Assembly: GCF_014851865.1 (NCBI RefSeq)
Contig: NZ_JACVAM010000003.1
Location: 372,001-436,000, forward strand
Source of the DNA: Pseudomonas sp. PDM16
GTDB lineage: Bacteria > Pseudomonadota > Gammaproteobacteria > Pseudomonadales > Pseudomonadaceae
Length of the DNA stretch: 64,000 bases
Reading direction: 5' to 3'
Under the pieces are notes generated by a model. That model saw only the letters and a list, made by a program, of their open reading frames with translations, made no database searches and was not told the origin of the DNA. This document shows positions 54,296-63,970 of the stretch, one piece after another. The position numbers were made by a program, and so were the translations under genes. The first letter of the stretch is position 1. Each line of letters starts with the position of its first letter.

Positions 54296-54329
54296 GGAAC
54301 CGCAATGTACTCCAGTACATGAGGATTCC
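54296..54329. repeat. Nested palindrome, candidate dispersed Pseudomonas repeat
   Basis: ATGTACT (54305-54311) and AGTACAT (54314-54320) form a nearly uninterrupted palindrome, flanked by GGAACC (54296-54301) and GATTCC (54324-54329). I recall similar GGAACC...GATTCC patterns between genes of other Pseudomonas, but this could not be checked here. Confidence 0.45.
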
Positions 54330-54380
54330 GAGCACTGCCCGCGCCCAAGATGCCAAGCGCAGTAGCTTAGCGGGGTAGGT

Positions 54381-54584
54381 TCAGCAGCAGCGGATGGGGC
54401 GTCCTTTACCGCCACCGTAGCGAGCCTCCTGGCGTTCGCGGAAGAACGCCTCGTAGCTCATCACCGGCTTGTCCGGATGCTTCTTGGCCATGTGCTCCAC
54501 ATAGTTGTCGTAGTCGGGCATGCCCACCAGCATGCGGGCGGCCTGCCCGAGATACTTACCCATGCGACTCAGGTCATTGAACAT
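54381..54584 (-). CDS. YbdD/YjiX family small protein
   Basis: This 67-residue protein has the YbdD pattern [21 protein letters not shown] and ends in a basic [13 protein letters not shown] tail. In E. coli the YbdD/YjiX small proteins are needed by the neighbouring CstA/BtsT pyruvate transporters. It begins one base after the cstA stop, which supports the same partnership here. Confidence 0.92.
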   Translation of the reverse strand: MFNDLSRMGKYLGQAARMLVGMPDYDNYVEHMAKKHPDKPVMSYEAFFRERQEARYGGGKGRPIRCC

Positions 54585-54585
54585 A

Positions 54586-56652
54586 TCAGGCGTCCGGAAT
54601 CGGCTGGAACGGGGTTTCCTTATCAGTGCGCTCAGGCTTGATCCAGGCGGCGCGGCCGACCTTGATCGCGTAGAACAGCACGCTGAGCACCACGAACAGG
54701 AACAGCACGGTCAGCACCGAGTTGGTGTAGGCGTTGAAGATCACGTGCTGCATCTGGCCGATGTCCTTGGCCGGAGCCAGGACCTGACCGGCGTCCAGCG
54801 CATCGCTGTACTTCTTGGCCAGGGCCAGGAAGCCGACGGCCGGGTTCGGGTCGAGCAGCTTGATCAGGCCAGCGGTGGTGGTGCAGATCAGCAGCCAGCA
54901 GGCCGGCACCAGGGTGACCCAGACGTAGCGCTGGCGCTTCATCTTGATCAGCACCACGCTGCCGAGCATCAGGGCGATACCGGCGAGCATCTGGTTGGAG
55001 ATGCCGAACAGCGGCCACAGGGTGTTGATACCGCCCAGCGGATCGACCACGCCCTGGTACAGCAGCCAGCCCCACATCGCCACACAGCCGGCGGTGGCGA
55101 TCACGTTGGCGCCCCAGGATTCGGTCTTCTTCAGGGCCGGCACGAAGTTACCGAGCAGGTCCTGCAGCATGAAGCGACCGGCACGGGTACCGGCGTCCAC
55201 CGCAGTGAGGATGAACAGCGCCTCGAACAGAATGGCGAAGTGGTACCAGAACGCCATGGTGTTCTCGCCCGGCAGCACGCTGTGGAGGATCTGCGCGATA
55301 CCCACGGCGAGGGTCGGCGCACCGCCGGCACGAGCCAGGATGGTGTTCTCGCCGATGTCCTTGGCCACGGCCTCCAGCGCGTCAGGCGTGATGGCGAAGC
55401 CCCAGCTGCTGACGGTGGCGGCCACGGCGGCGGCGTCGGAGCCGACCACCGCGGCCGGGCTGTTCATGGCGAAGTACACGCCCGGCTCGATCACCGAGGC
55501 AGCGACCATGGCCATGATGGCGACGAACGACTCCATCAGCATGCCGCCGTAGCCGATGTAACGGGCATGCGACTCGTTGGCCAGCAGCTTGGGCGTGGTG
55601 CCCGAGCTGATCAGCGCGTGGAAGCCGGACACCGCGCCGCAGGCGATGGTGATGAACAGGAACGGGAACAGGGTGCCCTTCCACACCGGGCCGGTGCCGT
55701 CGGTGAACTGGGTCAGCGCCGGCATTTTCAGCTCAGGCATGACCACCAGAATGCCGATAGCCAGGGCGATGATGGTGCCGATCTTGAGGAAGGTCGACAG
55801 GTAGTCACGCGGGGCAAGGATCAGCCACACCGGCAGCACGGCGGCGACGAAGCCATAGCCGATCAGCATCCAGGTGATCTGCACGCCGGTGAAGGTGAAG
55901 GCCGGACCCCAGGTCGGGTCGGCAGCCACCTGGCCGCCGGCCCAGATCGAGGCCAGCAGCAGGACCACGCCGATCACCGAGATCTCGCCGATGCGGCCCG
56001 GGCGGATGTAGCGCATGTACACGCCCATGAACACCGCGATGGGGATGGTCGCCATCACCGTGAACATGCCCCACGGGCTTTCGGCCAGCGCCTTGACCAC
56101 GATCAGCGAGAGCACCGCGAGGATGATGATCATGATCAGGAAGGCGCCGAACAGGGCGATGGTGCCCGGTATCTGGCCCATCTCCTCGCGCACCAGCTCA
56201 CCGAGCGAGCGGCCGTTACGACGGGTGGAGATGAACAGGACCATGAAATCCTGCACCGCACCGGCCAGCACCACGCCGGCGATCAGCCAGAGCGTGCCGG
56301 GCAGGTAGCCCATCTGCGCGGCGAGTACCGGGCCGACCAGCGGGCCAGCGCCGGCGATGGCGGCGAAGTGGTGACCGAAGAGGATGTGCTTGTTGGTCGG
56401 CACATAGTCCAGACCATCGTTGTTGAGCAGCGCCGGGGTGGCGCGGGTGGGGTCCAGCTGCATCACCTTGTTGGCGATGAACAGACTGTAGTAACGGTAG
56501 GCAACGAGATAGAGAGCGACGGCCGCCACTACTATCCACAACGCGTTGATGGCTTCACCGCGGCGCAACGCCACGACACCCAAGGCACAGGCGCCCACCA
56601 CTGCCAGCACTGCCCAAGGCAGGTGGCGCAGCAGGCTATTGTTATTGTTCAT
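54586..56652 (-). CDS. cstA: CstA-family pyruvate/peptide transporter
   Basis: This 688-residue inner-membrane carrier has about 16-18 hydrophobic segments and the family motifs [27 protein letters not shown] and [27 protein letters not shown]. CstA was named as a carbon-starvation peptide transporter and its relatives take up pyruvate. The ATG at 56652 matches the length of PA4606; an upstream in-frame ATG at 56757 lies in the divergent promoter region. It is transcribed with ybdD. Confidence 0.96.
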   Translation of the reverse strand: MNNNNSLLRHLPWAVLAVVGACALGVVALRRGEAINALWIVVAAVALYLVAYRYYSLFIANKVMQLDPTRATPALLNNDGLDYVPTNKHILFGHHFAAIAGAGPLVGPVLAAQMGYLPGTLWLIAGVVLAGAVQDFMVLFISTRRNGRSLGELVREEMGQIPGTIALFGAFLIMIIILAVLSLIVVKALAESPWGMFTVMATIPIAVFMGVYMRYIRPGRIGEISVIGVVLLLASIWAGGQVAADPTWGPAFTFTGVQITWMLIGYGFVAAVLPVWLILAPRDYLSTFLKIGTIIALAIGILVVMPELKMPALTQFTDGTGPVWKGTLFPFLFITIACGAVSGFHALISSGTTPKLLANESHARYIGYGGMLMESFVAIMAMVAASVIEPGVYFAMNSPAAVVGSDAAAVAATVSSWGFAITPDALEAVAKDIGENTILARAGGAPTLAVGIAQILHSVLPGENTMAFWYHFAILFEALFILTAVDAGTRAGRFMLQDLLGNFVPALKKTESWGANVIATAGCVAMWGWLLYQGVVDPLGGINTLWPLFGISNQMLAGIALMLGSVVLIKMKRQRYVWVTLVPACWLLICTTTAGLIKLLDPNPAVGFLALAKKYSDALDAGQVLAPAKDIGQMQHVIFNAYTNSVLTVLFLFVVLSVLFYAIKVGRAAWIKPERTDKETPFQPIPDA

Positions 56653-56793
56653 GATTACTCCTAACTGAAGGACAGACAGGCTGCCGCTCAAGCTTAGACG
56701 CTGGATCGCACCTGCATTACTCGACCTTGGTCTAGTAGGCATTTCAAAGCGTTCCACGCAGTTACACTAGCGCCCTTTTCGGCGACCGCCAGG

Positions 56794-57984
56794 ATGCTAC
56801 GCCGCATGTTTTCAATGCCCCGCCCGCTACTCGCCCTCCTGCTGGCCTACCTGGTCGGTTGCACCGAGGAAAGCGTGCTGCTGGATCAACAACTCTATAT
56901 CTGGCAGCGCCAGTGGCGCCCGGCCCATGCCGAGGCGCTGGCACAAAGCCGCGCCGATTTTTCCACACTGCGCGTACTGGCTCTGCAGGCCCATCCACAA
57001 GCTGGCTGGAGCCGCGCCCTTCCCGATCTGGAGCTGCTGCGCCGCGATGGTCGACCTCTGGTGGCAGTAGTGCGCCTCGACGGTCAGCTACCACAGCTGG
57101 ACCCGGACGAGATCGGCCGGCAGATCGCCATCCTGCTGCAGGACTGGCGCGCAGCTGGCCTTCGCCTGCAAGGCCTTGAGATCGATCACGACTGCGCCAC
57201 CGCACGCCTGCCCGCCTACGCCGCACTGCTGCGTGAGCTGCACCGCGACCTGCCGGATGACCTGCAGCTGAGCATCACCGCCTTGCCCGCCTGGCTGAAC
57301 AGTACGGCACTGGATGAGGTACTCGCCGCCGTCGATACCTCGGTGCTGCAGGTGCACGCGGTAAGCGATCCCAAGAGCGGATTGTTCGCCCCGGAACAGG
57401 CCCTGCAATGGGCAGAACTCTATGGCGCGCGCAGCCGCAAGCCCTTCCACCTGGCTCTGCCGGCGTATGGCGTGGCCCTTACCAGCGACGGTCAGGTCGA
57501 GAGCGAGACGCCTCTCCGCCAGGGTGGGCCGCGCCACGAACTGCGCGCCGACCCGGTGCAGGTCAGCGAACTACTGAACGAACTGCGCGCCGATCCCCCC
57601 GAACACCTGAGCGGCATCCTCTGGTTCCGCCTGCCACTGGTCGGCGACCGCCGCGCCTGGCCATTGCCGACCCTGCTGGCAGTGGTACGAGGCCAGCCAC
57701 TGGCACCTTCGCTGGCCCTGCAGCGCCAGCAGAAGGATGGTTTCAGCCAGTTGCAGTTATTCAATAACGGCAATCTCGCCAGCCCGTTGCCCAAGCGTAT
57801 CGAATTGCCCGCGCGGGCATGCGCGGCGGCCGACGCAGTGGGTGACTACCGGGTAGAGCGTGACGACAACCGCCTGGCCTTCGTGCGGCGCCGCGACGGC
57901 CGGCTGAATGCCGGTGAATACCTTGCCCTGGGCTGGGCACGCTGCGAACAGATCGACCAAGGAGGCATGCATGTGCAGTTCTAG
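56794..57984 (+). CDS. DUF3142-type lipoprotein
   Basis: This 396-residue protein has a lipobox (LLALLLAYLVGC) at the end of its signal peptide, so it should be membrane-anchored in the periplasm. The body (LQGLEIDHDCATARLPAYAAL, LQLSITALPAWLN) resembles DUF3142, which has a TIM-barrel/glycosidase-like look, with acidic Asp residues in EIDHD. Function is unknown. Its 3' end overlaps the next gene by 14 bases, so the two are coupled. ATGs at 56806 and 56815 are alternative starts. Confidence 0.75.
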   Translation: MLRRMFSMPRPLLALLLAYLVGCTEESVLLDQQLYIWQRQWRPAHAEALAQSRADFSTLRVLALQAHPQAGWSRALPDLELLRRDGRPLVAVVRLDGQLPQLDPDEIGRQIAILLQDWRAAGLRLQGLEIDHDCATARLPAYAALLRELHRDLPDDLQLSITALPAWLNSTALDEVLAAVDTSVLQVHAVSDPKSGLFAPEQALQWAELYGARSRKPFHLALPAYGVALTSDGQVESETPLRQGGPRHELRADPVQVSELLNELRADPPEHLSGILWFRLPLVGDRRAWPLPTLLAVVRGQPLAPSLALQRQQKDGFSQLQLFNNGNLASPLPKRIELPARACAAADAVGDYRVERDDNRLAFVRRRDGRLNAGEYLALGWARCEQIDQGGMHVQF

Positions 57985-60163
57985 AACCCTACTGGCCCTG
58001 GCCATCGCCAGTCTGCTTCCGCTGGGCGCGACCCAGGCGTGCGGCCCGGAATTTCCCTATCGACTGCTCTCCGACCGTACCAACGCGCTCGGCGAAATGC
58101 CTGAAGGCAACTTCGCCTTCGAGATAGCCCGCATCGCACCAAGTATCCAGGGCCTCGGCCAAGCCGGGCCAGCCACCCTGGAGCCCTACTGGGACGAGAA
58201 CAACCAACGCTACCTGGACGCACGCGTCGGCGTGGAGAAGGAGCAGCTCAATGCTGAGCGCTTCGCCCTGGTCAGCCACCTGCGCACCCTGACCGACGCC
58301 CACCAGGCCGAAACCGAAGGTGCCGAGCTGCCCGCCGAGCTGCGCCTCTACACCGCCGGTGCCGTGGCTTTCGCCGAGCACGACATGGGCCTGGCCGCCG
58401 ACTACTTCCGCCGCGTGCTGGCGCTGCCAGCAGCCGAACGAGCACAGCGCACCACCTGGGCCGCCTACTCCCTGGGACGCGCCCTGGCCGAACACGCAGT
58501 CAGCGCCCCGGATACCGTCATGGACGAGGCGGCGGCCCTGCAGCGCCAGCGCGAACTGCGCCAGCAAGCCCGTATAGCCTTCCAGCAGGCCCGCGCGGCA
58601 AGCGTTGCAGGCCTCGAAGACCCCTTGGAGCTGGGCATCGCCAGTCTCGGGGAGGAGGCCCGGCTGGCATTGGAGGAAGGAGACTGGAGCTCGGCCATCC
58701 GTCTCTATGCCAGCCAATCCCGCCAGGGATCGACCACGGGATACAGTTCGTTGCGCGAGCTGGCACGCCAGCTCAATCGCATGGACGACACCGAACTACG
58801 CCCTTTACTGAGTGAGCTGGAGGTTCAGCAACTGCTGGCCGCCCATCTGTTCAGCCGATTGGATGCCTACGACACCGACAGCAAGGTCAACCAACGCCTG
58901 CTGCAGTTGCTGCAATCGATGCAGATCCAACCGCAGATCGCCGACCGCCTGGCCGCACTCAGCTATCAGCTGGGCGACTATGAATCCGCCCGCCGCTTCG
59001 TTACCCAGGCTGGAGACGGCGGACTGGCCTGGTGGCTGCGCGCCAAGCTGGCGCTGCAGGACGGCGACAAGAACGCCGCTGTCCAGGCATACGCGAAGGC
59101 CGCCGAGGCATTCCCAGCCACCGAAGACTGGGGTTTGCGCAGGGCTGCCAACTGGAGCTACGAGACACTCAAGCCACGCTGCCGGATAGAAGGCGAAATG
59201 GCCATCCTGGCGCTGGAGCGTGGCGACTACCTTGAGGCCTTCGATCAGCTCTATCGCAGTGGAGAGAACTATTGGCAGGATGCCGCCGAAGTAGCCGAGC
59301 GGGTGTTGAGCAGCACCGAGCTCAAAGGCTATGTGGATGCCAAGGTCACCACCGCACCGCCAACAACCGATGGCGAACAGTACAGCTACTGGAATCGCCC
59401 ACCGGCCACCGCCCTGCGGGAGCTGCTCGGACGCCGCCTGTTGCGTGAAGGCCACTACGCCGACGCGGTACCCTACTTCACCAGCCCCGAGCTGCAACAG
59501 GCCGCCCGCCAGTACGGCGAGGCCCGCGAACAGGCCGAGGATGCCTGGACCACCATCGGTCGTGCGGAGGGTTACTATCGGGCCGCCAGGCTAGCGCGCG
59601 AGCAGGGCATGGAGCTGCTCGGCTACGAACTCGGACCGGACGAGGCGTGGATTGGCGGCAACTTCGGTGAGGAGTTCGCCAAGCCGGTGCAAGCCGGCGG
59701 GCTGCTCACTCCTGCCGAGGCACAACTGCAGAATGCCAGCGCCGCACAGCCGAACCGCCGCTACCACTATCGTTGGGTCGCGGCCGAACTGGCCAACCGC
59801 GCTGCCGACCAGCTACCGACCAGCAGCCAGGCTTTCGCCGCCGTACTGTGCAAGGCAAGCGGCTGGATCAACTACCGCGACCTGCCCGGCGCCCGCGGCT
59901 ATTACCAGCGCTACGTGAAAGAAGGCCCCTACGTGGAATGGGCAGGCAACTTTGGTTTCGAATGCCAGGAACCTGACTTCGCCAGCGCCCGTCAACGTCT
60001 ATGGAACGAACGCACACAGGCCGTGCATCAGGCACTGGGCTCCTTCAAGTACTGGCTGCCGTTGGGCGTGCTAGCCCTGATCACCTCAGGTATCTACTGG
60101 CAGCGCCGGCGGCGTGGCTTGGCTATAGTGGACAAAACCGCAGAGGAAACTCGACATGAGTGA
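57971..60163 (+). CDS. Large secreted TPR-like protein with C-terminal membrane anchor
   Basis: This 730-residue protein has a signal peptide ([23 protein letters not shown]), a long alpha-helical body with repeated Ala-rich TPR/SEL-like segments ([21 protein letters not shown] type), and a C-terminal membrane helix ([17 protein letters not shown]) followed by a basic stop (QRRRR). Most of it would face the periplasm. The ATG at 57971 is preceded by GGAGG at six bases. It overlaps the lipoprotein gene by 14 bases and mapZ by eight bases. No enzymatic motif is visible; I do not recognise a named family. Confidence 0.75.
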   Translation: MCSSRTLLALAIASLLPLGATQACGPEFPYRLLSDRTNALGEMPEGNFAFEIARIAPSIQGLGQAGPATLEPYWDENNQRYLDARVGVEKEQLNAERFALVSHLRTLTDAHQAETEGAELPAELRLYTAGAVAFAEHDMGLAADYFRRVLALPAAERAQRTTWAAYSLGRALAEHAVSAPDTVMDEAAALQRQRELRQQARIAFQQARAASVAGLEDPLELGIASLGEEARLALEEGDWSSAIRLYASQSRQGSTTGYSSLRELARQLNRMDDTELRPLLSELEVQQLLAAHLFSRLDAYDTDSKVNQRLLQLLQSMQIQPQIADRLAALSYQLGDYESARRFVTQAGDGGLAWWLRAKLALQDGDKNAAVQAYAKAAEAFPATEDWGLRRAANWSYETLKPRCRIEGEMAILALERGDYLEAFDQLYRSGENYWQDAAEVAERVLSSTELKGYVDAKVTTAPPTTDGEQYSYWNRPPATALRELLGRRLLREGHYADAVPYFTSPELQQAARQYGEAREQAEDAWTTIGRAEGYYRAARLAREQGMELLGYELGPDEAWIGGNFGEEFAKPVQAGGLLTPAEAQLQNASAAQPNRRYHYRWVAAELANRAADQLPTSSQAFAAVLCKASGWINYRDLPGARGYYQRYVKEGPYVEWAGNFGFECQEPDFASARQRLWNERTQAVHQALGSFKYWLPLGVLALITSGIYWQRRRRGLAIVDKTAEETRHE

Positions 60164-60527
60164 TACGACAATCGAGCGTCGACGCTTCCAGCGCATCGCC
60201 TTCGACGCCGCCACCGAACTCGCCCAGGGCGAGAGGCGCTGGACGGTTGAGCTGCACGACGTGTCGCTCAAAGGCTTGCTGGTGAAGCGGCCGCGCGACT
60301 GGAATGGCGATCCCAATCAGCCATTCATCGCCACCATCAGCCTTGATGCCGGCACCCGCCTGCAGATGGAGGTGGTATTGACCCGCACGCGCAACGAGCT
60401 GCTGGGCTTCGTTTGCCGCCATATCGATCTGGAATCGATCAGCCACCTGCGCCGCCTGGTTGAGCTCAACCTGGGCGACGAGAGCCTGCTGGAGCGCGAA
60501 CTAGCTGCGCTCGGCGAAGACGACTGA
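60156..60527 (+). CDS. mapZ: PilZ-domain c-di-GMP receptor MapZ
   Basis: This 123-residue single-domain PilZ protein binds c-di-GMP through the RxxxR motif (Arg9-Arg10-Phe-Gln-Arg13) and DxSxxG (Asp35, Ser37, Gly40). Sequence and size match PA4608, which in its c-di-GMP-bound form inhibits the chemotaxis methyltransferase CheR1 and so alters swimming. It overlaps the TPR-like gene by eight bases. MorA, which makes and breaks c-di-GMP, is encoded about 5 kb upstream. Confidence 0.93.
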   Translation: MSDTTIERRRFQRIAFDAATELAQGERRWTVELHDVSLKGLLVKRPRDWNGDPNQPFIATISLDAGTRLQMEVVLTRTRNELLGFVCRHIDLESISHLRRLVELNLGDESLLERELAALGEDD

Positions 60528-60544
60528 TCCCGACAAACTCGCAG

Positions 60545-60561
60545 GGTGCGCTTAGCGCACC
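60545..60561. other. GGTGCGC hairpin after mapZ
   Basis: GGTGCGC (60545-60551) pairs perfectly with GCGCACC (60555-60561) around TTA, 17 bases after the mapZ stop. No T run follows. It may end the mapZ transcript or be a dispersed repeat of the GGTGCGC type. The remaining 60562-60656 shows nothing else. Confidence 0.45.
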
Positions 60562-60656
60562 TCGCGGAAAATCGCACCGGCATGCCTGCACAGAGCCGAT
60601 CCCCAGGAAGAAACGCCGTCCCCGGCGGGCAGCGCCGCCGTCAGGGTATGCAGCAG

Positions 60657-60821
60657 TCAGACCCTGTCTTGTCTTTCTCCATCGACAGCCTTCCGTTGCT
60701 CGCGGCGCGCCTGGACACGGCGTGTACCGATGCTCGCCTCGCGGCGCTCCTCGGTGATGTCCTTGGGCCGGCCCGGCTCGTAGTTGATGGTTCTGGCGAA
60801 GAAATCGAAGAACAGGAACAT
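60657..60821 (-). CDS. Small basic protein with hydrophobic N terminus
   Basis: This 54-residue protein begins MFLFFDFFARTINYEPGRPK and is rich in Arg, Glu and Lys afterwards. AAGGAG lies eight bases before the ATG at 60821, a good ribosome site; a longer in-frame ATG at 60851 would include the hairpin and is less likely. It is downstream of radA on the same strand. No family is recognised. The start and ribosome site are enclosed in a hairpin (60820-60851). Confidence 0.5.
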   Translation of the reverse strand: MFLFFDFFARTINYEPGRPKDITEERREASIGTRRVQARREQRKAVDGERQDRV

Positions 60822-60851
60822 GAGGCCATCTCCTTGGGGATATGGCCTCAT
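60820..60851 (-). promoter_or_regulatory. Hairpin enclosing the ribosome-binding site of the small gene
   Basis: ATGAGGCCAT (60820-60829) pairs perfectly with ATGGCCTCAT (60842-60851). Read on the minus strand, the 12-base loop contains AAGGAG, and the 3' arm runs into the start codon. This is the form expected for a translation-controlling RNA hairpin. Confidence 0.5.
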
Positions 60852-60928
60852 GCTGCGCCTGGCTCATGACGAAAAAATTGACCTGCAGCAATAAGCCCAG
60901 GCCAGTCGGGGTGGCGGAACGCCGCAGG

Positions 60929-62296
60929 CTATTCGAACAGGGCGTCCAGCGCTTGCTCCAGACGCGTCACGGCGATGATCTGCAGGCCGGGCGGCGCCTC
61001 CTTGGGAGCATTTCCCTTGGGCACGATGGCGCGCTTGAAGCCATGCTTGGCCGCTTCTTTCAGGCGCTCCTGGCCGCTCGGCACCGGACGGATCTCGCCG
61101 GATAGGCCGATCTCGCCGAACACCAGCAGGTCGTGCGGCAGTGGCTTGTTGCGCAGGCTGGAGATCACCGCGGCCATCAGCGCCAGGTCGGAAGCGGTCT
61201 CCAGCACTTTCACCCCGCCGACCACGTTGAGGAACACATCCTGGTCGTAGGTGGGAATGCCGCCGTGGCGATGCAGCACGGCCAGCAGCATCGCCAGGCG
61301 GTTCTGATCCAGGCCCAGGGTTACGCGCTTGGGGTTGGCCATATGGCTGGTGTCGACCAGCGCCTGTACTTCCACCAGCATCGGCCGGGTGCCTTCCCAG
61401 GTAGCCATCACCACGCTGCCGGGCACCGCTTCCTGGGCACGGGTGAGGAAGATCGCCGAGGGGTTGGTGACTTCCTTTAGGCCCTTGTCGGTCATGCCGA
61501 ACACACCCAACTCGTTGACTGCGCCGAAGCGGTTCTTCACTGCGCGCAGCAGACGCAGGCGGCCGTCGGACTCGCCCTCGAAATACAGCACCGTGTCGAC
61601 CATGTGCTCGAGCACGCGCGGGCCGGCCAGGGCGCCCTCCTTGGTCACATGGCCGACCAGGAAGATCGCCGTGCCGCTCTGCTTGGCGAAGCGCACCAGC
61701 AGCGCCGCGCTCTCGCGCACCTGGGCCACGCCGCCAGGGGCGGACTGCAGTTGCTCGGTGAAGATGGTCTGGATCGAGTCGATCACCATCACCTTGGGCT
61801 GCTCGCGACGCGCCACGTCGATGATCGATTCGATGCAGGTCTCGGTCATCACCTTGAGCTTGTCCTGCGGCAGCTCCAGGCGCCGCGCGCGCATGGCCAC
61901 CTGCTGCTGGGATTCCTCACCGGTGACGTACAACGCAGGCAGGCGCTGGGCAATATTGCACAGGGTCTGCAGCAGGATGGTCGACTTGCCGATACCGGGG
62001 TCGCCGCCGATCAGCACCACCGAGCCGTCCACCAGGCCGCCGCCGAGTACCCGATCCAGCTCACCGGAGACGGTGGAGAAGCGCGGCACTTCCTCGATGC
62101 TGACCTCGGCCAGGGTCTTGATCTGCGCCTGCTGCCCGGCCCAGCCGCCACGCCCGGACGGCGCAGCGGCGCCGCCGCTCTCGATCATGGTCTCGGTCAG
62201 GGTGTTCCAGGCCCCGCACTCTCCGCACTGCCCGGCCCACTTGGGAAATGTGGCGCCGCACTCGGTGCAGCCATACATGCGCTTGGCCTTGGCCAT
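60929..62296 (-). CDS. radA: DNA repair protein RadA (Sms)
   Basis: This 455-residue protein processes recombination intermediates as a branch-migrating ATPase. The N-terminal zinc finger is CTECGATFPKWAGQCGECG, Walker A is GGDPGIGKST (about 96-105), the KNRFG motif is present (AVKNRFGAVNEL), and the C terminus is a Lon-like domain. The length equals the usual one. The ribosome site GGAGAT precedes the ATG. Confidence 0.97.
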   Translation of the reverse strand: MAKAKRMYGCTECGATFPKWAGQCGECGAWNTLTETMIESGGAAAPSGRGGWAGQQAQIKTLAEVSIEEVPRFSTVSGELDRVLGGGLVDGSVVLIGGDPGIGKSTILLQTLCNIAQRLPALYVTGEESQQQVAMRARRLELPQDKLKVMTETCIESIIDVARREQPKVMVIDSIQTIFTEQLQSAPGGVAQVRESAALLVRFAKQSGTAIFLVGHVTKEGALAGPRVLEHMVDTVLYFEGESDGRLRLLRAVKNRFGAVNELGVFGMTDKGLKEVTNPSAIFLTRAQEAVPGSVVMATWEGTRPMLVEVQALVDTSHMANPKRVTLGLDQNRLAMLLAVLHRHGGIPTYDQDVFLNVVGGVKVLETASDLALMAAVISSLRNKPLPHDLLVFGEIGLSGEIRPVPSGQERLKEAAKHGFKRAIVPKGNAPKEAPPGLQIIAVTRLEQALDALFE

Positions 62297-62362
62297 GGAA
62301 ATCTCCGCCCGCTGGAAAAGCGCCGATCATAGCGGCTGGGCCGCGCGTCGGCAGCAACCCGT

Positions 62363-63856
62363 TCAGAACCCCACGGACTGGCCAGCGATCTGGCGCTCAC
62401 GAGTCTTCTGCGCGGCCAGCTTGTACACCACGTAATACTTGTAGATGTTGCCCACGTAATCCACCGTCTCGCGCCCAATGATGCGCGCGGCGCCCTGCTC
62501 GACATTGCCGAACCAGACGTTCGGGTCCAACCCGGACTTCTCCGCCAGCCGGCGGAACTTCATCAGGTTGCCCGGCCCGGCGTTGTATCCGGCGAAGCTC
62601 AGCAGCAGGCGATTGACCGGGGTGATCTCCGGATCATTCAGGTACGTGTCGGCGATCAGCCGCAGGTATTTGCTGCCGGCCTCGATATTACGGTCGGCGC
62701 TGCTCTCGACGCCGCTCACACCGACTTCCTGGGCAGTGCTCGGCAGCAGCTGCATGACGCCCACCGCACCGGCCTTGCTGCGCGCAGCCTGATCCAGCTG
62801 CGACTCCTGGAAGCCCTGCGCCATCAGCAGTAGATGATCGAAATCGTAGGCGCCGGCATGCTTCTCGAACAGGCCGACCAACGCATTGAACTTGACCATT
62901 TCCGCCTCGGAGACGGCGTTGCTCACCCGCTTGCTGTTCTTGAAGAAGCGGCGATGCATGATGTTGCCAAACTCGCTGCCGATCTTGTGGCCCTTGGTGA
63001 ACTCGTTCAACGCGGCCTTCAGCTGCGGGCTGTTCTTGCGCAGAGCCCAACCCAGCTTGCTGCCCTTGCTCAGCGGGAAACTCTCGTGGATGACCAGGTC
63101 GCTGTACAGCGCCTGCCATAGCCTGGCGATGTGATCGTCGGCCACCGTAATGCCGAACAGGCCGGCATTGACCATCTGCAACAGATCCTCGGTTTCCAGG
63201 TTCTCATTGGCCGGCATGATCTTCATCGGCGCCAGCCCCTGCGCTTTGAATCGCTGGTTGAGGGCAACCAGGTGTTCGAAGTAGCTACTCGATGGCCGGA
63301 CGTAAACCTCCTGCCCAGCCAGATCCTCGATTCGCGTCAACACAGGACTGCCCTTGCCGGTAACGAATACCTCCTGCACATCGTGGTAGACCGGATCAGT
63401 GAAATCGACGGTCTGCAAACGCCCTTCGGTCTGAGTCAGTCCACCAGCGGCGATATCGCCGTAGCCCGCCAGTAGCTTGGGCAGCAGTTCGTTGCGGTTG
63501 GTCGGGATGAACATCACGTTCCAGCGCTGGGACTTCTTGCCCAGCGGGCGCTTGGCATTCAGCCAGGCTTCGAGGGCCTTGCCGTACTCGTAGGCCACAC
63601 CCTGCTGCTGGCCGCGGTCGACCATGTAGAAGGTCTTACTGTAAGGAACCAGAATGCGCACAGTGCGGCTGGCGCGCATTCCATCCAGATCGCCGATCCA
63701 GGCCGGAGGAACCGGCAGGACCATGGCATCGACCTCGGACTGCTCAGCAGCGCTCAGCTGTGCCGGCGGCAGCACATCCTCCTCCAGCATGGCCGCTGCG
63801 GCCACCCCTCCCCATGCCAACAGGCTGAACAAGAGCCCTTGCATCCATAACTTCAT
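62363..63856 (-). CDS. MltF-like membrane-bound lytic transglycosylase
   Basis: This 497-residue protein has a signal peptide (MKLWMQGLLFSLLAWGGVAAAA), a periplasmic SBP_bac_3-like domain (about 60-300) and a C-terminal SLT lytic transglycosylase domain. The catalytic Glu is in QGFQESQLDQAARS, with GVMQLLPSTAQ and FAGYNAGPGN also visible. It would cleave peptidoglycan to 1,6-anhydro products. The ATG at 63856 has AAGGAG eight bases upstream; an extension to 63913 lacks the signal peptide. A close relative is MltF; I cannot say if it is the true orthologue because no lipobox or N-terminal anchor beyond the signal peptide is seen. Confidence 0.85.
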   Translation of the reverse strand: MKLWMQGLLFSLLAWGGVAAAAMLEEDVLPPAQLSAAEQSEVDAMVLPVPPAWIGDLDGMRASRTVRILVPYSKTFYMVDRGQQQGVAYEYGKALEAWLNAKRPLGKKSQRWNVMFIPTNRNELLPKLLAGYGDIAAGGLTQTEGRLQTVDFTDPVYHDVQEVFVTGKGSPVLTRIEDLAGQEVYVRPSSSYFEHLVALNQRFKAQGLAPMKIMPANENLETEDLLQMVNAGLFGITVADDHIARLWQALYSDLVIHESFPLSKGSKLGWALRKNSPQLKAALNEFTKGHKIGSEFGNIMHRRFFKNSKRVSNAVSEAEMVKFNALVGLFEKHAGAYDFDHLLLMAQGFQESQLDQAARSKAGAVGVMQLLPSTAQEVGVSGVESSADRNIEAGSKYLRLIADTYLNDPEITPVNRLLLSFAGYNAGPGNLMKFRRLAEKSGLDPNVWFGNVEQGAARIIGRETVDYVGNIYKYYVVYKLAAQKTRERQIAGQSVGF

Positions 63857-63970
63857 CGAAACGACTCCTTGCTGCTGCCCATGCTGACGTCTTTTTTCGA
63901 TCAGATTAGCCATTTTTCAGGAGCTCGGATGCGGCGATAATGGCTGTCCATTCACTGCCCTTGCCTCCTC

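Noticed and set aside
54520..56664. Plus-strand reading frame of 714 codons opposite cstA
   Set aside because: Antisense to a well-supported membrane transporter; the translation is a His/Gln/Asp-rich low-complexity shadow.
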